DNA of 64,000 bases, taken from NCBI RefSeq assembly GCF_900109545.1, contig NZ_FOAP01000029.1, positions 45,101 to 109,100 of the forward strand, in the 5' to 3' direction. The notes under the pieces are model-generated. The model was not told the origin of the DNA, did not search any database, and saw nothing but the letters and a program-made list of their open reading frames with translations. Source of the stretch: Stigmatella aurantiaca. Lineage in GTDB: Bacteria > Myxococcota > Myxococcia > Myxococcales > Myxococcaceae. Shown here in pieces: positions 51,575 through 60,752 of this stretch. The translations under genes and the position numbers were made by a program. The first letter of the stretch is position 1. Each line of letters begins with the position of its first letter.

Positions 51575-52381
51575 ATGGATACCGCTCAGCCAAGTTCCGT
51601 CTCGTCGCAGACCGTGACCTTCCGCATCTGGCGCCAGGATGGGCCGGGAGGGGAGAGCCACTACGACGAGTTCCGCATCCCGTACCACAAGGGTGCCAAC
51701 GTCGTGTCGTGCCTCATGGAGATCCAGCGCAACCCCGTCACCGTGCAGGGCAAGAAGGTCGCCCCCGTGGTGTGGGACGCCGCCTGTCTCGAAGAGGTGT
51801 GTGGCAGCTGCGCCATGAACATCAACGGCCGGGTGCGCATGGCCTGCTCGGCGCTGATCGACAAGCTGGAGCAGCCCATCACCCTGGAGCCGATGAAGAA
51901 GTTCCCCGTCGTGCGTGACCTGACGGTGAACCGCGACCGGATGTTCGAGGCGCTCAAGAAGGTGAAGGCGTGGATCCCCGTGGATGGCACGCACAACCTG
52001 GGGCCCGGCCCGCGCCAGTCGCAGAAGGACCACTCGACGATGTACGTGCTCTCCACGTGCATCACCTGTGGCAGCTGCCTGGAGGCGTGCCCGCAGGTGA
52101 CGCTCGACAACTCCTTCGTGGGCGCGGCGGCCATCAGCCAGGCGCGGCTCTTCAACATGCACCCCACCGGCAAGCTGAACGCCGAGGAGCGCGTCCGGGC
52201 CCTCATGGGGCCGGGCGGCGTGCAGGACTGCGGCAAGGCGCAGAACTGCGTGAAGGTGTGCCCGAAGGAAATCCCGCTGACCAGCTCCATCGCGGCGATG
52301 AACCGCGAGGTGACCAAGGTCGTCATCAAGGACCTCTTCTTCAAGGAAGAGGAGAGCAAGGGACACTCCGGTCCAGGCTAG
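51575..52381 (+). CDS. sdhB: Succinate dehydrogenase / fumarate reductase iron-sulfur subunit
   Basis: 268 aa. The [2Fe-2S] ferredoxin domain has CLEEVCGSCAMNINGRVRMAC. The C-terminal helical domain binds [4Fe-4S] through CITCGSCLEACP and [3Fe-4S] or [4Fe-4S] through CGKAQNCVKVCP. It passes electrons from SdhA to the quinone via a membrane anchor that is not encoded nearby. 27 nt after sdhA. The protein resembles the Bacillus SdhB type, in line with menaquinone use. Confidence 0.95.
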   Translation: MDTAQPSSVSSQTVTFRIWRQDGPGGESHYDEFRIPYHKGANVVSCLMEIQRNPVTVQGKKVAPVVWDAACLEEVCGSCAMNINGRVRMACSALIDKLEQPITLEPMKKFPVVRDLTVNRDRMFEALKKVKAWIPVDGTHNLGPGPRQSQKDHSTMYVLSTCITCGSCLEACPQVTLDNSFVGAAAISQARLFNMHPTGKLNAEERVRALMGPGGVQDCGKAQNCVKVCPKEIPLTSSIAAMNREVTKVVIKDLFFKEEESKGHSGPG

Positions 52382-52533
52382 GGCCGGGCCGCTCCCGCGG
52401 TTGCGCCGTCTGTTTTGACAACCCCCCGTGGCTGGCCTCTCCGGAATGTAAACGTTCTTGCACTCCGGCGCGTATTGCGAGAAGAGGCAGCCCCCACTGA
52501 CGCCTAAGGTCGTCGCCATCACCCGGAGCCTCG

Positions 52534-53694
52534 ATGAAGATCCACGAGTACCAGGGCAAGGAACTCTTCCGGAAGTACGGCGTCCCCACTCCCCGGGGCA
52601 TTCTCGCGAACTCGCCCAATGAGGCGGAGGCTGCGGCCAAGGAGCTGGCGACGCCGGTCGTCGTGGTGAAGGCCCAGATCCACGCAGGCGGCCGCGGCAA
52701 GGGCGGCGGCGTGAAGCTGGCCAAGAGCCCCGCCGAGGCGAAGGACCTGGCCAAGTCCATCCTGGGCATGAAGCTGAAGACCATCCAGACCGGCCCCGAG
52801 GGGCAGACGGTCCACAAGGTCTACATCGAGGAGGGGCTCGCCATCGGCCAGGAGCTGTACCTGGGCGTGACGCTGGACCGCGCCACCTCGCGCATCACCT
52901 TCATGGCCTCCCGTGAGGGCGGCGTGGAGATTGAAGAAGTGGCCGCCCACCACCCGGAGAAGATCCTCCGCGAGGCGGTGGACCCGGCGGTGGGCTTCCT
53001 GGACTTCCAGGGCCGCAAGCTGGCCTTCGGGCTGGGCCTCACGGGCCCCACGGTGAACAAGTTCGTCCAGTTCTGCTCCGCGCTCTACAAGATGTACACG
53101 GAGACGGACGCGGCGCTGGTGGAGATCAACCCGCTCGTCATCCTGAAGGACGGCGGCGTGGTGGCGCTCGACGCGAAGGTGACCTTCGACGAGAACGCGC
53201 TCTTCAAGCACAAGGAGCTGCTCCACTACCGCGACCTGGCGGAAGAGGAGCCCCGCGAGACGCAGGCCAAGGAGTTCGACCTGGCCTACATCGCGCTGGA
53301 CGGCAACATCGGCTGCATGGTGAACGGCGCGGGTCTGGCCATGGCCACCATGGACACCATCAAGCTGGTGGGCGGCAGCCCGGCCAACTTCCTGGACGTG
53401 GGCGGCGGCGCGAGCAAGGAGAAGGTGACGGCGGCCTTCAAGCTCATCCTGGCCGACCCGGCGGTGAAGGCGGTGCTCGTCAACATCTTCGGCGGCATCA
53501 TGAAGTGTGACGTCATCGCCGAGGGCATCATCGCGGCCGCCAAGGAGGTCCAGCTCAAGGTCCCCCTCGTGGTGCGGCTCGAGGGCACCAACGTGGAGCA
53601 GGGCAAGAAGCTGCTGAGCAGCTCGGGCCTTGCCATCACCCCGGCGGACAACCTGCGGCAGGCCGCGGAGAAGGCCGTGGCCGCGATCAAGTAG
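52534..53694 (+). CDS. sucC: Succinyl-CoA synthetase beta subunit
   Basis: 386 aa. ATP-grasp domain [20 protein letters not shown] start; nucleotide Lys in [19 protein letters not shown]; metal site in VEINPLVI and [10 protein letters not shown]-terminal CoA-ligase beta domain [28 protein letters not shown]. With SucD it makes ATP or GTP from succinyl-CoA. 152-nt gap from sdhB. Confidence 0.96.
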   Translation: MKIHEYQGKELFRKYGVPTPRGILANSPNEAEAAAKELATPVVVVKAQIHAGGRGKGGGVKLAKSPAEAKDLAKSILGMKLKTIQTGPEGQTVHKVYIEEGLAIGQELYLGVTLDRATSRITFMASREGGVEIEEVAAHHPEKILREAVDPAVGFLDFQGRKLAFGLGLTGPTVNKFVQFCSALYKMYTETDAALVEINPLVILKDGGVVALDAKVTFDENALFKHKELLHYRDLAEEEPRETQAKEFDLAYIALDGNIGCMVNGAGLAMATMDTIKLVGGSPANFLDVGGGASKEKVTAAFKLILADPAVKAVLVNIFGGIMKCDVIAEGIIAAAKEVQLKVPLVVRLEGTNVEQGKKLLSSSGLAITPADNLRQAAEKAVAAIK

Positions 53695-53736
53695 TCCGCG
53701 CGCCTCTTCCGACACCCACACCCCTTTAAGGAAGCC

Positions 53737-54636
53737 ATGAGCATCCTCGTCAATCACGATACGAAGGTCCTCTGCCAGGGCATCACGGGCTCGGCCGGTT
53801 CGTTCCACTCGAAGCAGATGCTGGAGTACGGCACGAAGCTCGTTGGCGGCGTCACCCCCGGTAAGGGCGGCACCGACTTCGAGGGCAAGGTGCCCGTCTT
53901 CAACACGGTGGCGGACGCGGTGAAGCAGACCGGGGCGAACACCTCGGTGCTCTTCGTGCCGCCCCCCTTCGCCGCCGACTCCATCATGGAGGCCGCCGAC
54001 GCGGGCATCTCCCTCATCATCACCATCACCGAGGGCATCCCCGTCAACGACATGGTGCGCGCCAAGCGCTACCTGGAAGGCAAGCCGGGCGTGCGCCTCA
54101 TCGGGCCGAACTGCCCGGGCGTCATCACCCCCGAGGCCAAGTGCAAGATCGGCATCATGCCGGGCCACATCCACAAGCCGGGCCGCATCGGCGTGGTGTC
54201 GCGCTCGGGCACGCTGACGTACGAGGCCGTGTACCAGCTCACCCAGCTGGGCCTGGGCCAGTCCACCGCGGTGGGCATCGGCGGTGACCCGGTCAACGGC
54301 ACCAACTTCGTGGACGTGCTGAAGCTCTTCAACGCCGACCCCGAGACCGACGCGGTCATCATGATCGGCGAGATCGGCGGCACGGCGGAGGAAGAGGCCG
54401 CCAAGTACGTGGCGAGCGAGTTCACCAAGCCCATCGCGGGCTTCATCGCCGGCCAGTCCGCGCCCCCGGGCAAGCGCATGGGCCACGCGGGCGCCATCAT
54501 CTCCGGTGGCCAGGGCACGGCCGCCGAGAAGATGAAGGCCATGGAGGCCGCGGGCTTCCTGATGGCCGCGAGCCCCGCCGAGCTGGGCACCACGCTCCAG
54601 GAGGCCGTCAAGCGCGGGCCTCCGAAGAAGCGCTAA
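53737..54636 (+). CDS. sucD: Succinyl-CoA synthetase alpha subunit
   Basis: 299 aa. CoA-binding [31 protein letters not shown]; active-site phosphorylated His in [21 protein letters not shown]-terminal Rossmann domain plus C-terminal ligase domain. Forms the alpha/beta pair with sucC, 42 nt upstream. Confidence 0.96.
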   Translation: MSILVNHDTKVLCQGITGSAGSFHSKQMLEYGTKLVGGVTPGKGGTDFEGKVPVFNTVADAVKQTGANTSVLFVPPPFAADSIMEAADAGISLIITITEGIPVNDMVRAKRYLEGKPGVRLIGPNCPGVITPEAKCKIGIMPGHIHKPGRIGVVSRSGTLTYEAVYQLTQLGLGQSTAVGIGGDPVNGTNFVDVLKLFNADPETDAVIMIGEIGGTAEEEAAKYVASEFTKPIAGFIAGQSAPPGKRMGHAGAIISGGQGTAAEKMKAMEAAGFLMAASPAELGTTLQEAVKRGPPKKR

Positions 54637-54675
54637 CCGTTTTTTACTCAAGCACGAGATACGAGGACCACGAAC

Positions 54676-55113
54676 ATGGCCATCGAGCGTACGCTGTCCA
54701 TCATCAAGCCGGACGGACTGGAGAAGGGCGTCATCGGGAAGATCATCTCCCGCTTCGAGGAGAAGGGCCTGAAGCCCATCGCCATCCGCCTGCAGCACCT
54801 GTCCCAGGCCCAGGCCGAGGGCTTCTATGCCGTCCACAAGGCCCGGCCCTTCTTCAAGGACCTGGTCAGCTTCATGATCTCCGGCCCCGTGGTGCTCATG
54901 GTGCTGGAGGGCGAGAACGCGGTGCTGGCCAACCGTGACCTGATGGGCGCCACCAACCCGGCGCAGGCCGCCGCGGGCACCATCCGCAAGGACTTCGCCA
55001 CCAGCATCGACAAGAACACGGTGCACGGCTCGGACAGCCTGGAGAACGCGAAGAACGAGATCGCGTACTTCTTCCGCGAGACCGAGATCCACGCGTACAC
55101 GCACCAGAAGTAG
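54676..55113 (+). CDS. ndk: Nucleoside diphosphate kinase
   Basis: 145 aa. [21 protein letters not shown]; active-site His in [20 protein letters not shown]; typical family length. It equilibrates NTPs. Its location next to sucCD fits the known physical and functional link between succinyl-CoA synthetase and Ndk; last gene of the TCA run. Confidence 0.96.
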   Translation: MAIERTLSIIKPDGLEKGVIGKIISRFEEKGLKPIAIRLQHLSQAQAEGFYAVHKARPFFKDLVSFMISGPVVLMVLEGENAVLANRDLMGATNPAQAAAGTIRKDFATSIDKNTVHGSDSLENAKNEIAYFFRETEIHAYTHQK

Positions 55114-55181
55114 TCCTCGCTTCTGGAAGGGACTTCCGGCCCGGTGCCCGCGCTCATCGCGCAGGCCCGGGCCGCTGTCTT

Positions 55182-56111
55182 TCAGGGGGAAGGGCCCGGC
55201 TGCGGGGGCCCGATGTCGCGCAGGCACAGCTCCGTCATGCGCTCCAGCAGCCAGCGTGTGGCGGGGCCCTTGGAGAGATCCGGCCGGTACACGATGGAGA
55301 GCGAGAGCACCCACTGGTCCTCGCCCCAGGCGGCGGGCCGCAGGCGCACCAGCTGGCCGCTGGCGAGCTCCTCCTGGACCAGATGCTCCGGCATGTTGCC
55401 CCAGCCCAGGCCGGCCCGGAGGAAGGCGTGCTTGGTGTGGAGGTCCGCCACGCGCCACACGTTGGAGGAGAGCAGGCCCTGATCCGCCGTCTGGCGGGAG
55501 CCGCCCCGTTCGCTCAGCACGATGTTGACGTATTCGGCGAGGACCTGCGTGGGCACGGGGCCCTGGAGCTGCGCGAGCGGGTGGTTTTTGGCGGCGACGG
55601 GGATCATCCGGACCGTGCTGAGGTGCTGGCGTTCGAGCCCCTGCGTCTGCGCCGCCGGGCCCACCACGCCGAGCTGGCAGGTGCCCTCCAGCACGAGTTC
55701 TGACACCGCCGACAGCGTGTCCGTGTACAGGCGAAGCTGCACGCTGGGGAACTTCGCCGAGAACTCCCGGCAGAGATCCACCAGCGCCCGGACGGGCAAC
55801 AGGGCGTCGACCGCCAGGGCGATGCTGGACTCGAGCCCCTCGACGAAGCCCTCGGCCATGCGCTTGAAGGCGTCGACGTCGGCGCAGATGCGCCGGGCGG
55901 CCGCGAGCAGCACGGTCCCCTCGCCGGTGAGCGTCGGAATCTTGGTCGAGCGGTCCCAGAGCTGAACGCCCAGCTGCGTCTCGAGGTTCGCCATGGCGTG
56001 GCTCACTGCGGACTGGACGCGCCGGAGCTTGCGGCCCGCCGCCGAGAAGCTGCCTTCATCGACGACGGCCACGAAGGTGCGGAGCTGATCCAGGGTGATG
56101 GCGTCGAGCAT
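55182..56111 (-). CDS. LysR-family transcriptional regulator
   Basis: 309 aa from ATG 56111 (MLDAITLDQLRTFVAVVDEGSFSAAGRKL). The winged helix-turn-helix (1-65) has VQSAVSHAMANLETQLGVQLWDRS. A periplasmic-binding-like effector domain spans about 90-295. It lies 40 nt downstream of the ABM-domain gene on the same strand, so it may regulate this small operon. The ligand is unknown. The end lies only 68 nt from ndk, convergent. Confidence 0.9.
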   Translation of the reverse strand: MLDAITLDQLRTFVAVVDEGSFSAAGRKLRRVQSAVSHAMANLETQLGVQLWDRSTKIPTLTGEGTVLLAAARRICADVDAFKRMAEGFVEGLESSIALAVDALLPVRALVDLCREFSAKFPSVQLRLYTDTLSAVSELVLEGTCQLGVVGPAAQTQGLERQHLSTVRMIPVAAKNHPLAQLQGPVPTQVLAEYVNIVLSERGGSRQTADQGLLSSNVWRVADLHTKHAFLRAGLGWGNMPEHLVQEELASGQLVRLRPAAWGEDQWVLSLSIVYRPDLSKGPATRWLLERMTELCLRDIGPPQPGPSP

Positions 56112-56151
56112 GGCGCCATCATGATGCGATCTCCGGGGCAAGGCGCTGGAT

Positions 56152-56712
56152 TCAGCGCTTCGCGGGGGCGTACAGCCACCGCGAGAGGAGCCCGGTCAGC
56201 CGGGGCATGATGAACCAGGTGAGCGCCGCCACGGGGAGGGCCGTCGAGAGCGAGACGGCCACGAGGCGGGGGAGCGTCTTGGGAATCAGCATGCCCAGGA
56301 TGAGCGCCTGGGGCAGCAGGGCCAGCCACGTCACGAGGGCCATCTTCCACTTGGGGGGCACCGCGCGCGGGCTCATTCCCGGCACGGTGAACCAGGTCTC
56401 CAGGCCGGTGCGGACGGCGGGGGGCTCCAGTGTGGTGGCGAGCGCATCTCCCGCGCGGAGCAGCTCCACGACTGCGGGCAGGGCCTGCCACGCGTCCAGG
56501 GCGCCCTGGCTCTCGAAGCGCAAGAGGATGAAGTAATCCCCTTCGCCCGCCTTGAACACGCTCGAGCCCTGCAAGGCAGGGTTCCCGGACGCGGTCTTTA
56601 TCAGCGCTTGGACCCACTGCTCGAAGGCCGCATGGGTACCGGGCTTGATGCGCCGCTCCAAGACGATCTTGACGGGCTGGGGGGCCGTCCCGTCGAGCTT
56701 CAGCACTTCCAT
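56152..56712 (-). CDS. ABM (antibiotic biosynthesis monooxygenase)-domain membrane protein
   Basis: 186 aa from ATG 56712 (MEVLKLDG). Residues 10-105 match the dimeric alpha-beta ABM fold (VLERRIKPGTHAAFEQWVQALIKTA, FILLRFESQGALDAWQALPAV). Two membrane helices follow (about 125-145 and 150-170). This two-part layout is common in bacterial proteins of unknown function; true monooxygenase activity is not certain. It sits 34 nt after the amidohydrolase gene. Confidence 0.78.
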   Translation of the reverse strand: MEVLKLDGTAPQPVKIVLERRIKPGTHAAFEQWVQALIKTASGNPALQGSSVFKAGEGDYFILLRFESQGALDAWQALPAVVELLRAGDALATTLEPPAVRTGLETWFTVPGMSPRAVPPKWKMALVTWLALLPQALILGMLIPKTLPRLVAVSLSTALPVAALTWFIMPRLTGLLSRWLYAPAKR

Positions 56713-56746
56713 GGCCGTTTCCTTTCCATGAGCCACCGTGGCTGGC

Positions 56747-58570
56747 TCAGAACACGAAGCAATCGCAGCCACTCCCGCTGCCCCAGAGGGGGCCGTGCGC
56801 GACGGGGGCCGCGTGAACGTGGGGATGGGCGTGGGCATGGGAATGGGCGTGAGCGTGAGCAGGGGAGGCCGACGGTCCCGAGAGGTCTCCAGCGCCCGCG
56901 ACCGGAGACCAGCCCGGGCTCACGGGGGGAAGGGGAGGCGCCAGGGGACCGAACTTGCCTGCGCCGTAGACCACCTTTCCATCGACCACCGTGAGGACCG
57001 ACTGGAGCTGTTTGATCTCCTCCTCGGGCACCGAGAAGTAGTCGGCGGAGAGCACCGCGAGGTCGGCGAACCTACCCTCGGAGAGGGTGCCCTTGTCCTG
57101 CTCCTCGCCGGAGAACCAGGCACTGCCAGCGGTGTAGAGCCGGAGCGCCTCTTCCCGGCTCATCCGGTTGGAGGAGGGGTACAGCGCGGAGCCCCCGACC
57201 GTCTTACCCGTGACGAGCCAGTACAGCGAGACCCAGGGGTTGTAGCTGGACACGCGCGTCGCATCGGTGCCCGCGCCGACGGGAATCCCCAAATCGAGCA
57301 TTCGCCGGATGGGCGGGGAGTGGGCGGCGGCATCCGCGCCATACCGGGCGATGAAGTGCTCGCCTTGGAAGGCCATCCGGTCCTGGACGGCGATGCCGCC
57401 GCCGAGCGCCCGGGTGCGCTCCAGGTTTCGCGGGGTGATGGTCTCTGCGTGGTCGAACCACCACCGCAGCCCCTGGAAGGGCACGTCCCGGTTCACCTTC
57501 TCGAAGACGTCCAAGAAGCGGCTGATGGACTCGTCGTAGGTGGCGTGCAGCCGGAAGGGCCAGCGGTGCTCGGCGAGGTGCCGGACCACCGTCTCCAGCT
57601 CCTCTTCGAGCGAGGCGGCAAGCTCGGGCCGGGGCTCCAGGAAGTCCTCGAAGTCGGCGGCGGAGAAGACGAGCATCTCGCCCGCCCCGTTCATCCGGTA
57701 GAAGGCATCGCCCTGGCCGGGGCGGACCATGCCCGTCCACTTGCGGAAGTCTTCGATCTCCTGCTTGGGCCGCTGGGTGAAGAGGTTGTAGGCGATCCGC
57801 ACGGACAGCTGCCCCTGGCGGTGCAGGGATTCGACCACCTGGTAGTCGTCCGGGTAGTTTTGGAACCCGCCGCCCGCGTCGATGACGCTCGTCAGCCCCA
57901 GGCGGTTGAGCTCCCGCATGAAGTGCCGGGTCGAGTTGACCTGGTCGTCGGGGGAGAGCTTCGGGCCCTTGGCGAGGGTGGAGTAGAGAATGGCGGCGTT
58001 GGGCTTGGCGATGAGCATGCCCGTGGGGTTGCCCTGCCGGTCGCGCTGGATTTCGCCTCCCGGAGGATTGGGCGTGTCGCGCGTGTAGCCCACGGCGCGC
58101 AGCGCGGCGCCATTGAGGAACGCCAGGCCATACAGGTACAGGATGAAGACGGGCGTCTCGGGGGCCGCCGCGTTGATCTCCTCCAGGGTGGGCAATCGCC
58201 GCTCGGCGAACTGGAACTCGTTCCAGCCGCCGACCACCCGCACCCATTGGGGCGGAGGCGTCCGCTGCGCCTGCGCGCGGAGCTTGCGCAGGGCATCCGC
58301 GAGCGAGGGAACCCCATCCCAGCGAAGCTCCAGGTTGAAGTTCAGCCCTCCCCGGATGGTGTGGATGTGGGAGTCGATGAGCCCCGGGATGACGGTGCGG
58401 CCCTCCAGGTCGATGACCTGGGTGGCGGCGCCGTGCTGGGCCATGACGTCCGGCTCACTGCCGAGGGAGGAGATGCGGCCGCCGGTGATGGCGACAGCGG
58501 ACGCACGGGGCTTCCGCGTGTCGCCGGTGAAGATGCGGCCGTTCTTGAGGATGAGGTTCGCGGAGGTCAT
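56747..58570 (-). CDS. YtcJ-like metal-dependent amidohydrolase with His-rich tail
   Basis: 607 aa amidohydrolase-3 family. N-terminal LILKNGRIFTGD and VIPGLIDSHIHT (HxH metal ligands); a central TIM barrel with metal His/Asp region (LHATYDESISRFLD, RWWFDHAE, GTDATRVSSYNP); and the C-terminal beta-sandwich SEGRFADLAVLSADYF. The last 50 residues form a His/Ala-rich tail (AHAHAHSHAHAHPHVHA) ending CDCFVF. Related enzymes cleave cyclic amides, imidazolones or N-acyl compounds. The substrate is unknown; the tail suggests metal storage or binding. First gene of a minus-strand set with the ABM and LysR genes. Confidence 0.85.
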   Translation of the reverse strand: MTSANLILKNGRIFTGDTRKPRASAVAITGGRISSLGSEPDVMAQHGAATQVIDLEGRTVIPGLIDSHIHTIRGGLNFNLELRWDGVPSLADALRKLRAQAQRTPPPQWVRVVGGWNEFQFAERRLPTLEEINAAAPETPVFILYLYGLAFLNGAALRAVGYTRDTPNPPGGEIQRDRQGNPTGMLIAKPNAAILYSTLAKGPKLSPDDQVNSTRHFMRELNRLGLTSVIDAGGGFQNYPDDYQVVESLHRQGQLSVRIAYNLFTQRPKQEIEDFRKWTGMVRPGQGDAFYRMNGAGEMLVFSAADFEDFLEPRPELAASLEEELETVVRHLAEHRWPFRLHATYDESISRFLDVFEKVNRDVPFQGLRWWFDHAETITPRNLERTRALGGGIAVQDRMAFQGEHFIARYGADAAAHSPPIRRMLDLGIPVGAGTDATRVSSYNPWVSLYWLVTGKTVGGSALYPSSNRMSREEALRLYTAGSAWFSGEEQDKGTLSEGRFADLAVLSADYFSVPEEEIKQLQSVLTVVDGKVVYGAGKFGPLAPPLPPVSPGWSPVAGAGDLSGPSASPAHAHAHSHAHAHPHVHAAPVAHGPLWGSGSGCDCFVF

Positions 58571-58722
58571 GGTCTATCGATGAGGATGGGGGTTCAGTGC
58601 CTGGATGAGGGCAAGCTACAGAGCGAACGCTGGCTTCGACACCGCAATGTCTTCATGCTTTCCATCGATACCGAAGATGGATGTGAGGGCATTTCCGTCC
58701 GCGACGCGGGGAGCCGTCGCCC

Positions 58723-60162
58723 CTACGCACTCTTGCCAAGGAGAGTGACCGCGGCATCCAGCTCCCGTGGCTCCAGCGCGGCATATCCAGCGCGAAAGCC
58801 CTGCCGCGCCAGCCGCTCCGCTCCATGCGCACTGCCGGGCGTAAAGAGGAGTCCCTGCCCGGCAGCGCGGCGGCTCCACGCCTCCACGTCCACCCCTTCC
58901 CGGGCCCTCAGCCAGAGGGCCAGTCCTCCCGAGGGCACATCGAACTCAAGCAGCTCCCGCAGGTGCCGGTGGGCCCGCAGGCGTGACACCAGATGATCCC
59001 GGCGCCCCTCGTACACCCGGCGTGCCTTGCGCGCGTGCCGTTGAAGCTCGCCGTCCTCGAGAAGCTCCGCGACAGCGCGCTCCAGGGCGGGATCTCCCTG
59101 CCGGTCCAACGTCGCCCGTGCCTCCACCGCCTTTTCGAGAATCTGCTCGTTCGCCACGAGGTATCCGACACGGATGCCCGGCGCGAGCAGCTTCGAGAGC
59201 GAGCCGATGTACACCACGCGCTGGAGCTCACCGGTGCTCGCCATGGGCAGGAGCGGACGCGACGCGTAGTAGTACTCGTAGTCGTAATCGTCCTCGATGA
59301 TGGTGAAGCCGTGCTTCGCCGCGAGAGACAGGAGCGCCAAGCGCCGCGCCGCGGAGAGAGAGACGGTCGTGGGGTACTGATGGTGGGGCGTCGTGTAGAC
59401 CGCACGAACCCGCCCCCGCGCGAGCACCCGCTCCAGGGCGTCGATCCGCAATCCCTCATGATCCACGGGGACAGGGCACAGCTCCGCGCCCACGAACCGG
59501 AACGCGTCCCAGGCAGGCGTGTAGCCCGGGGACTCCACGGCAATGGCCTCGCCCGGGCGGACGAGCGCCTTGCCCGCGAGCAGCAGCGCCATCTGGCTGC
59601 CTCGGGTGATGACTAACTGCTCCGGCCGGCTGGAGAGCCCGCGAGCCTGGTTCAGGAACGAGGAGAGAACCTCCCGCAGCACCTCGTCACCGCGTGCGTC
59701 TCCATACCCGAGGCCCTTGCGTGAGAGTCGAAGCAGGGCCCTGCGATACGCCCGCGCGAGGGCTTCCAGGGGCGCGAGGCGTGCATCCGGGGAACCATCG
59801 TTCAGGGTGAGGACAGGAGGCCTTGTCTCTACGGGGCCCTGACGCACGTCCGCCCGCCTGGGCTCGGCGTCAGCGACCGCATGGGCCGGAAGGGCAGGGG
59901 AGACGAAGGTTCCGCGCGCGGGCTGCGAGACCAGCCATCCCTGGGAGACGAGCTCATCGAGCGCGGTGACGACCACCTTGCGCGTGATGCCCAGCTTCTC
60001 TGCCAGCGTGCGCGTACCGGGCAGGGCATCGCCCGGGCGCAGCCTTCCCCGGCGGATGTCGCGGACAATGGCTTGGACAAGCTGGCGGTAGAGCGGCGTG
60101 GCGCTGGCGGGCTCCAGCGGCAGATCCAACCGCCACGGCCTTGCAACTGGACCCCTTGTCAT
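58723..60162 (-). CDS. MocR/PdxR-type GntR regulator with aminotransferase domain
   Basis: 479 aa from ATG 60162 (MTRGPVARPWRLDLPLE). The GntR winged helix (about 20-85) has YRQLVQAIVRDIRRGRLRPGDALPGTRTLAEKLGITRKVV. The rest is a fold-type I aminotransferase with PGYTPAWDAFRF, YTTPHHQYPTTVSLS and the PLP Lys in YIGSLSKLLAPGIRVGYL. MocR proteins sense PLP or amino-acid-derived ligands and usually control a divergent gene. Here the divergent neighbours are a cupin and a DHDPS-family aldolase, likely targets. Confidence 0.9.
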   Translation of the reverse strand: MTRGPVARPWRLDLPLEPASATPLYRQLVQAIVRDIRRGRLRPGDALPGTRTLAEKLGITRKVVVTALDELVSQGWLVSQPARGTFVSPALPAHAVADAEPRRADVRQGPVETRPPVLTLNDGSPDARLAPLEALARAYRRALLRLSRKGLGYGDARGDEVLREVLSSFLNQARGLSSRPEQLVITRGSQMALLLAGKALVRPGEAIAVESPGYTPAWDAFRFVGAELCPVPVDHEGLRIDALERVLARGRVRAVYTTPHHQYPTTVSLSAARRLALLSLAAKHGFTIIEDDYDYEYYYASRPLLPMASTGELQRVVYIGSLSKLLAPGIRVGYLVANEQILEKAVEARATLDRQGDPALERAVAELLEDGELQRHARKARRVYEGRRDHLVSRLRAHRHLRELLEFDVPSGGLALWLRAREGVDVEAWSRRAAGQGLLFTPGSAHGAERLARQGFRAGYAALEPRELDAAVTLLGKSA

Positions 60163-60251
60163 CTGGAAACCGGCTCCTCTCACGGGTCCAGTCTAGCGCT
60201 ACTCATCTGGGTGTGTCCGGCACATCGCCGGAGAAAGCAGGAGGAGCCCCC

Positions 60252-60752
60252 ATGGCAGACGCAGGAACCGCCAAGTATCACTCGGCCGACTTCGACAAGA
60301 CGCCCCCCCGGCCTCGAGTCGTCATGCCCGAGAAGCTCGCCCACCGTCAGGTCGAACAGGGCGGGCGGCAGGAGGAGTACTCGAAGGCACGCAAGCACCC
60401 CGTCTTCTTCGTGGACCTGCCCTCGCACGCGCTCAGCATGACGATTGGCTGGCTGGAGCCGGGCCAGTCCTCGAACCGGCATCGCCACACCTACGAGACC
60501 GTCCTCTACATCCTCGAGGGTGAGGGGTACTCGTACGTGGGGGGCAAGCGCGTCGAGTGGAAGCAGGGGGACGCCGTCTACGTCCCGGTGTGGGCGTGGC
60601 ACAACCACGTCAACACCGGCCAGGGCGTGGCCCGCTACCTCGCGTGCGAGAACGCTCCCATGCTGCAGAACATGGGAGGCATCGCGCTGCGCGAGGAGGT
60701 GCCGGAGCGGGGCGACCAGTTCTTCGACAAGAACCACGAGGAGCGGTCATGA
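60252..60752 (+). CDS. Cupin-domain protein
   Basis: 166 aa; GGAGGAG before ATG 60252. Single conserved barrel: SSNRHRHTYETVLYILEGEG (metal motif 1 with HxHxxxxE) and YVPVWAWHNHVN (motif 2 His), with YSYVGGKRVEWKQGDAV between. It may be a dioxygenase, isomerase or sensor; the sequence does not decide. The stop overlaps the aldolase start (ATGA), so the two proteins are made together. The pair is divergent from the MocR gene. Confidence 0.8.
   Translation: MADAGTAKYHSADFDKTPPRPRVVMPEKLAHRQVEQGGRQEEYSKARKHPVFFVDLPSHALSMTIGWLEPGQSSNRHRHTYETVLYILEGEGYSYVGGKRVEWKQGDAVYVPVWAWHNHVNTGQGVARYLACENAPMLQNMGGIALREEVPERGDQFFDKNHEERS

Noticed and set aside
52415..52443. TTGACA box before sucC considered as a promoter
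   Set aside because: The -35 match is perfect, but no acceptable -10 lies 16-18 nt downstream.
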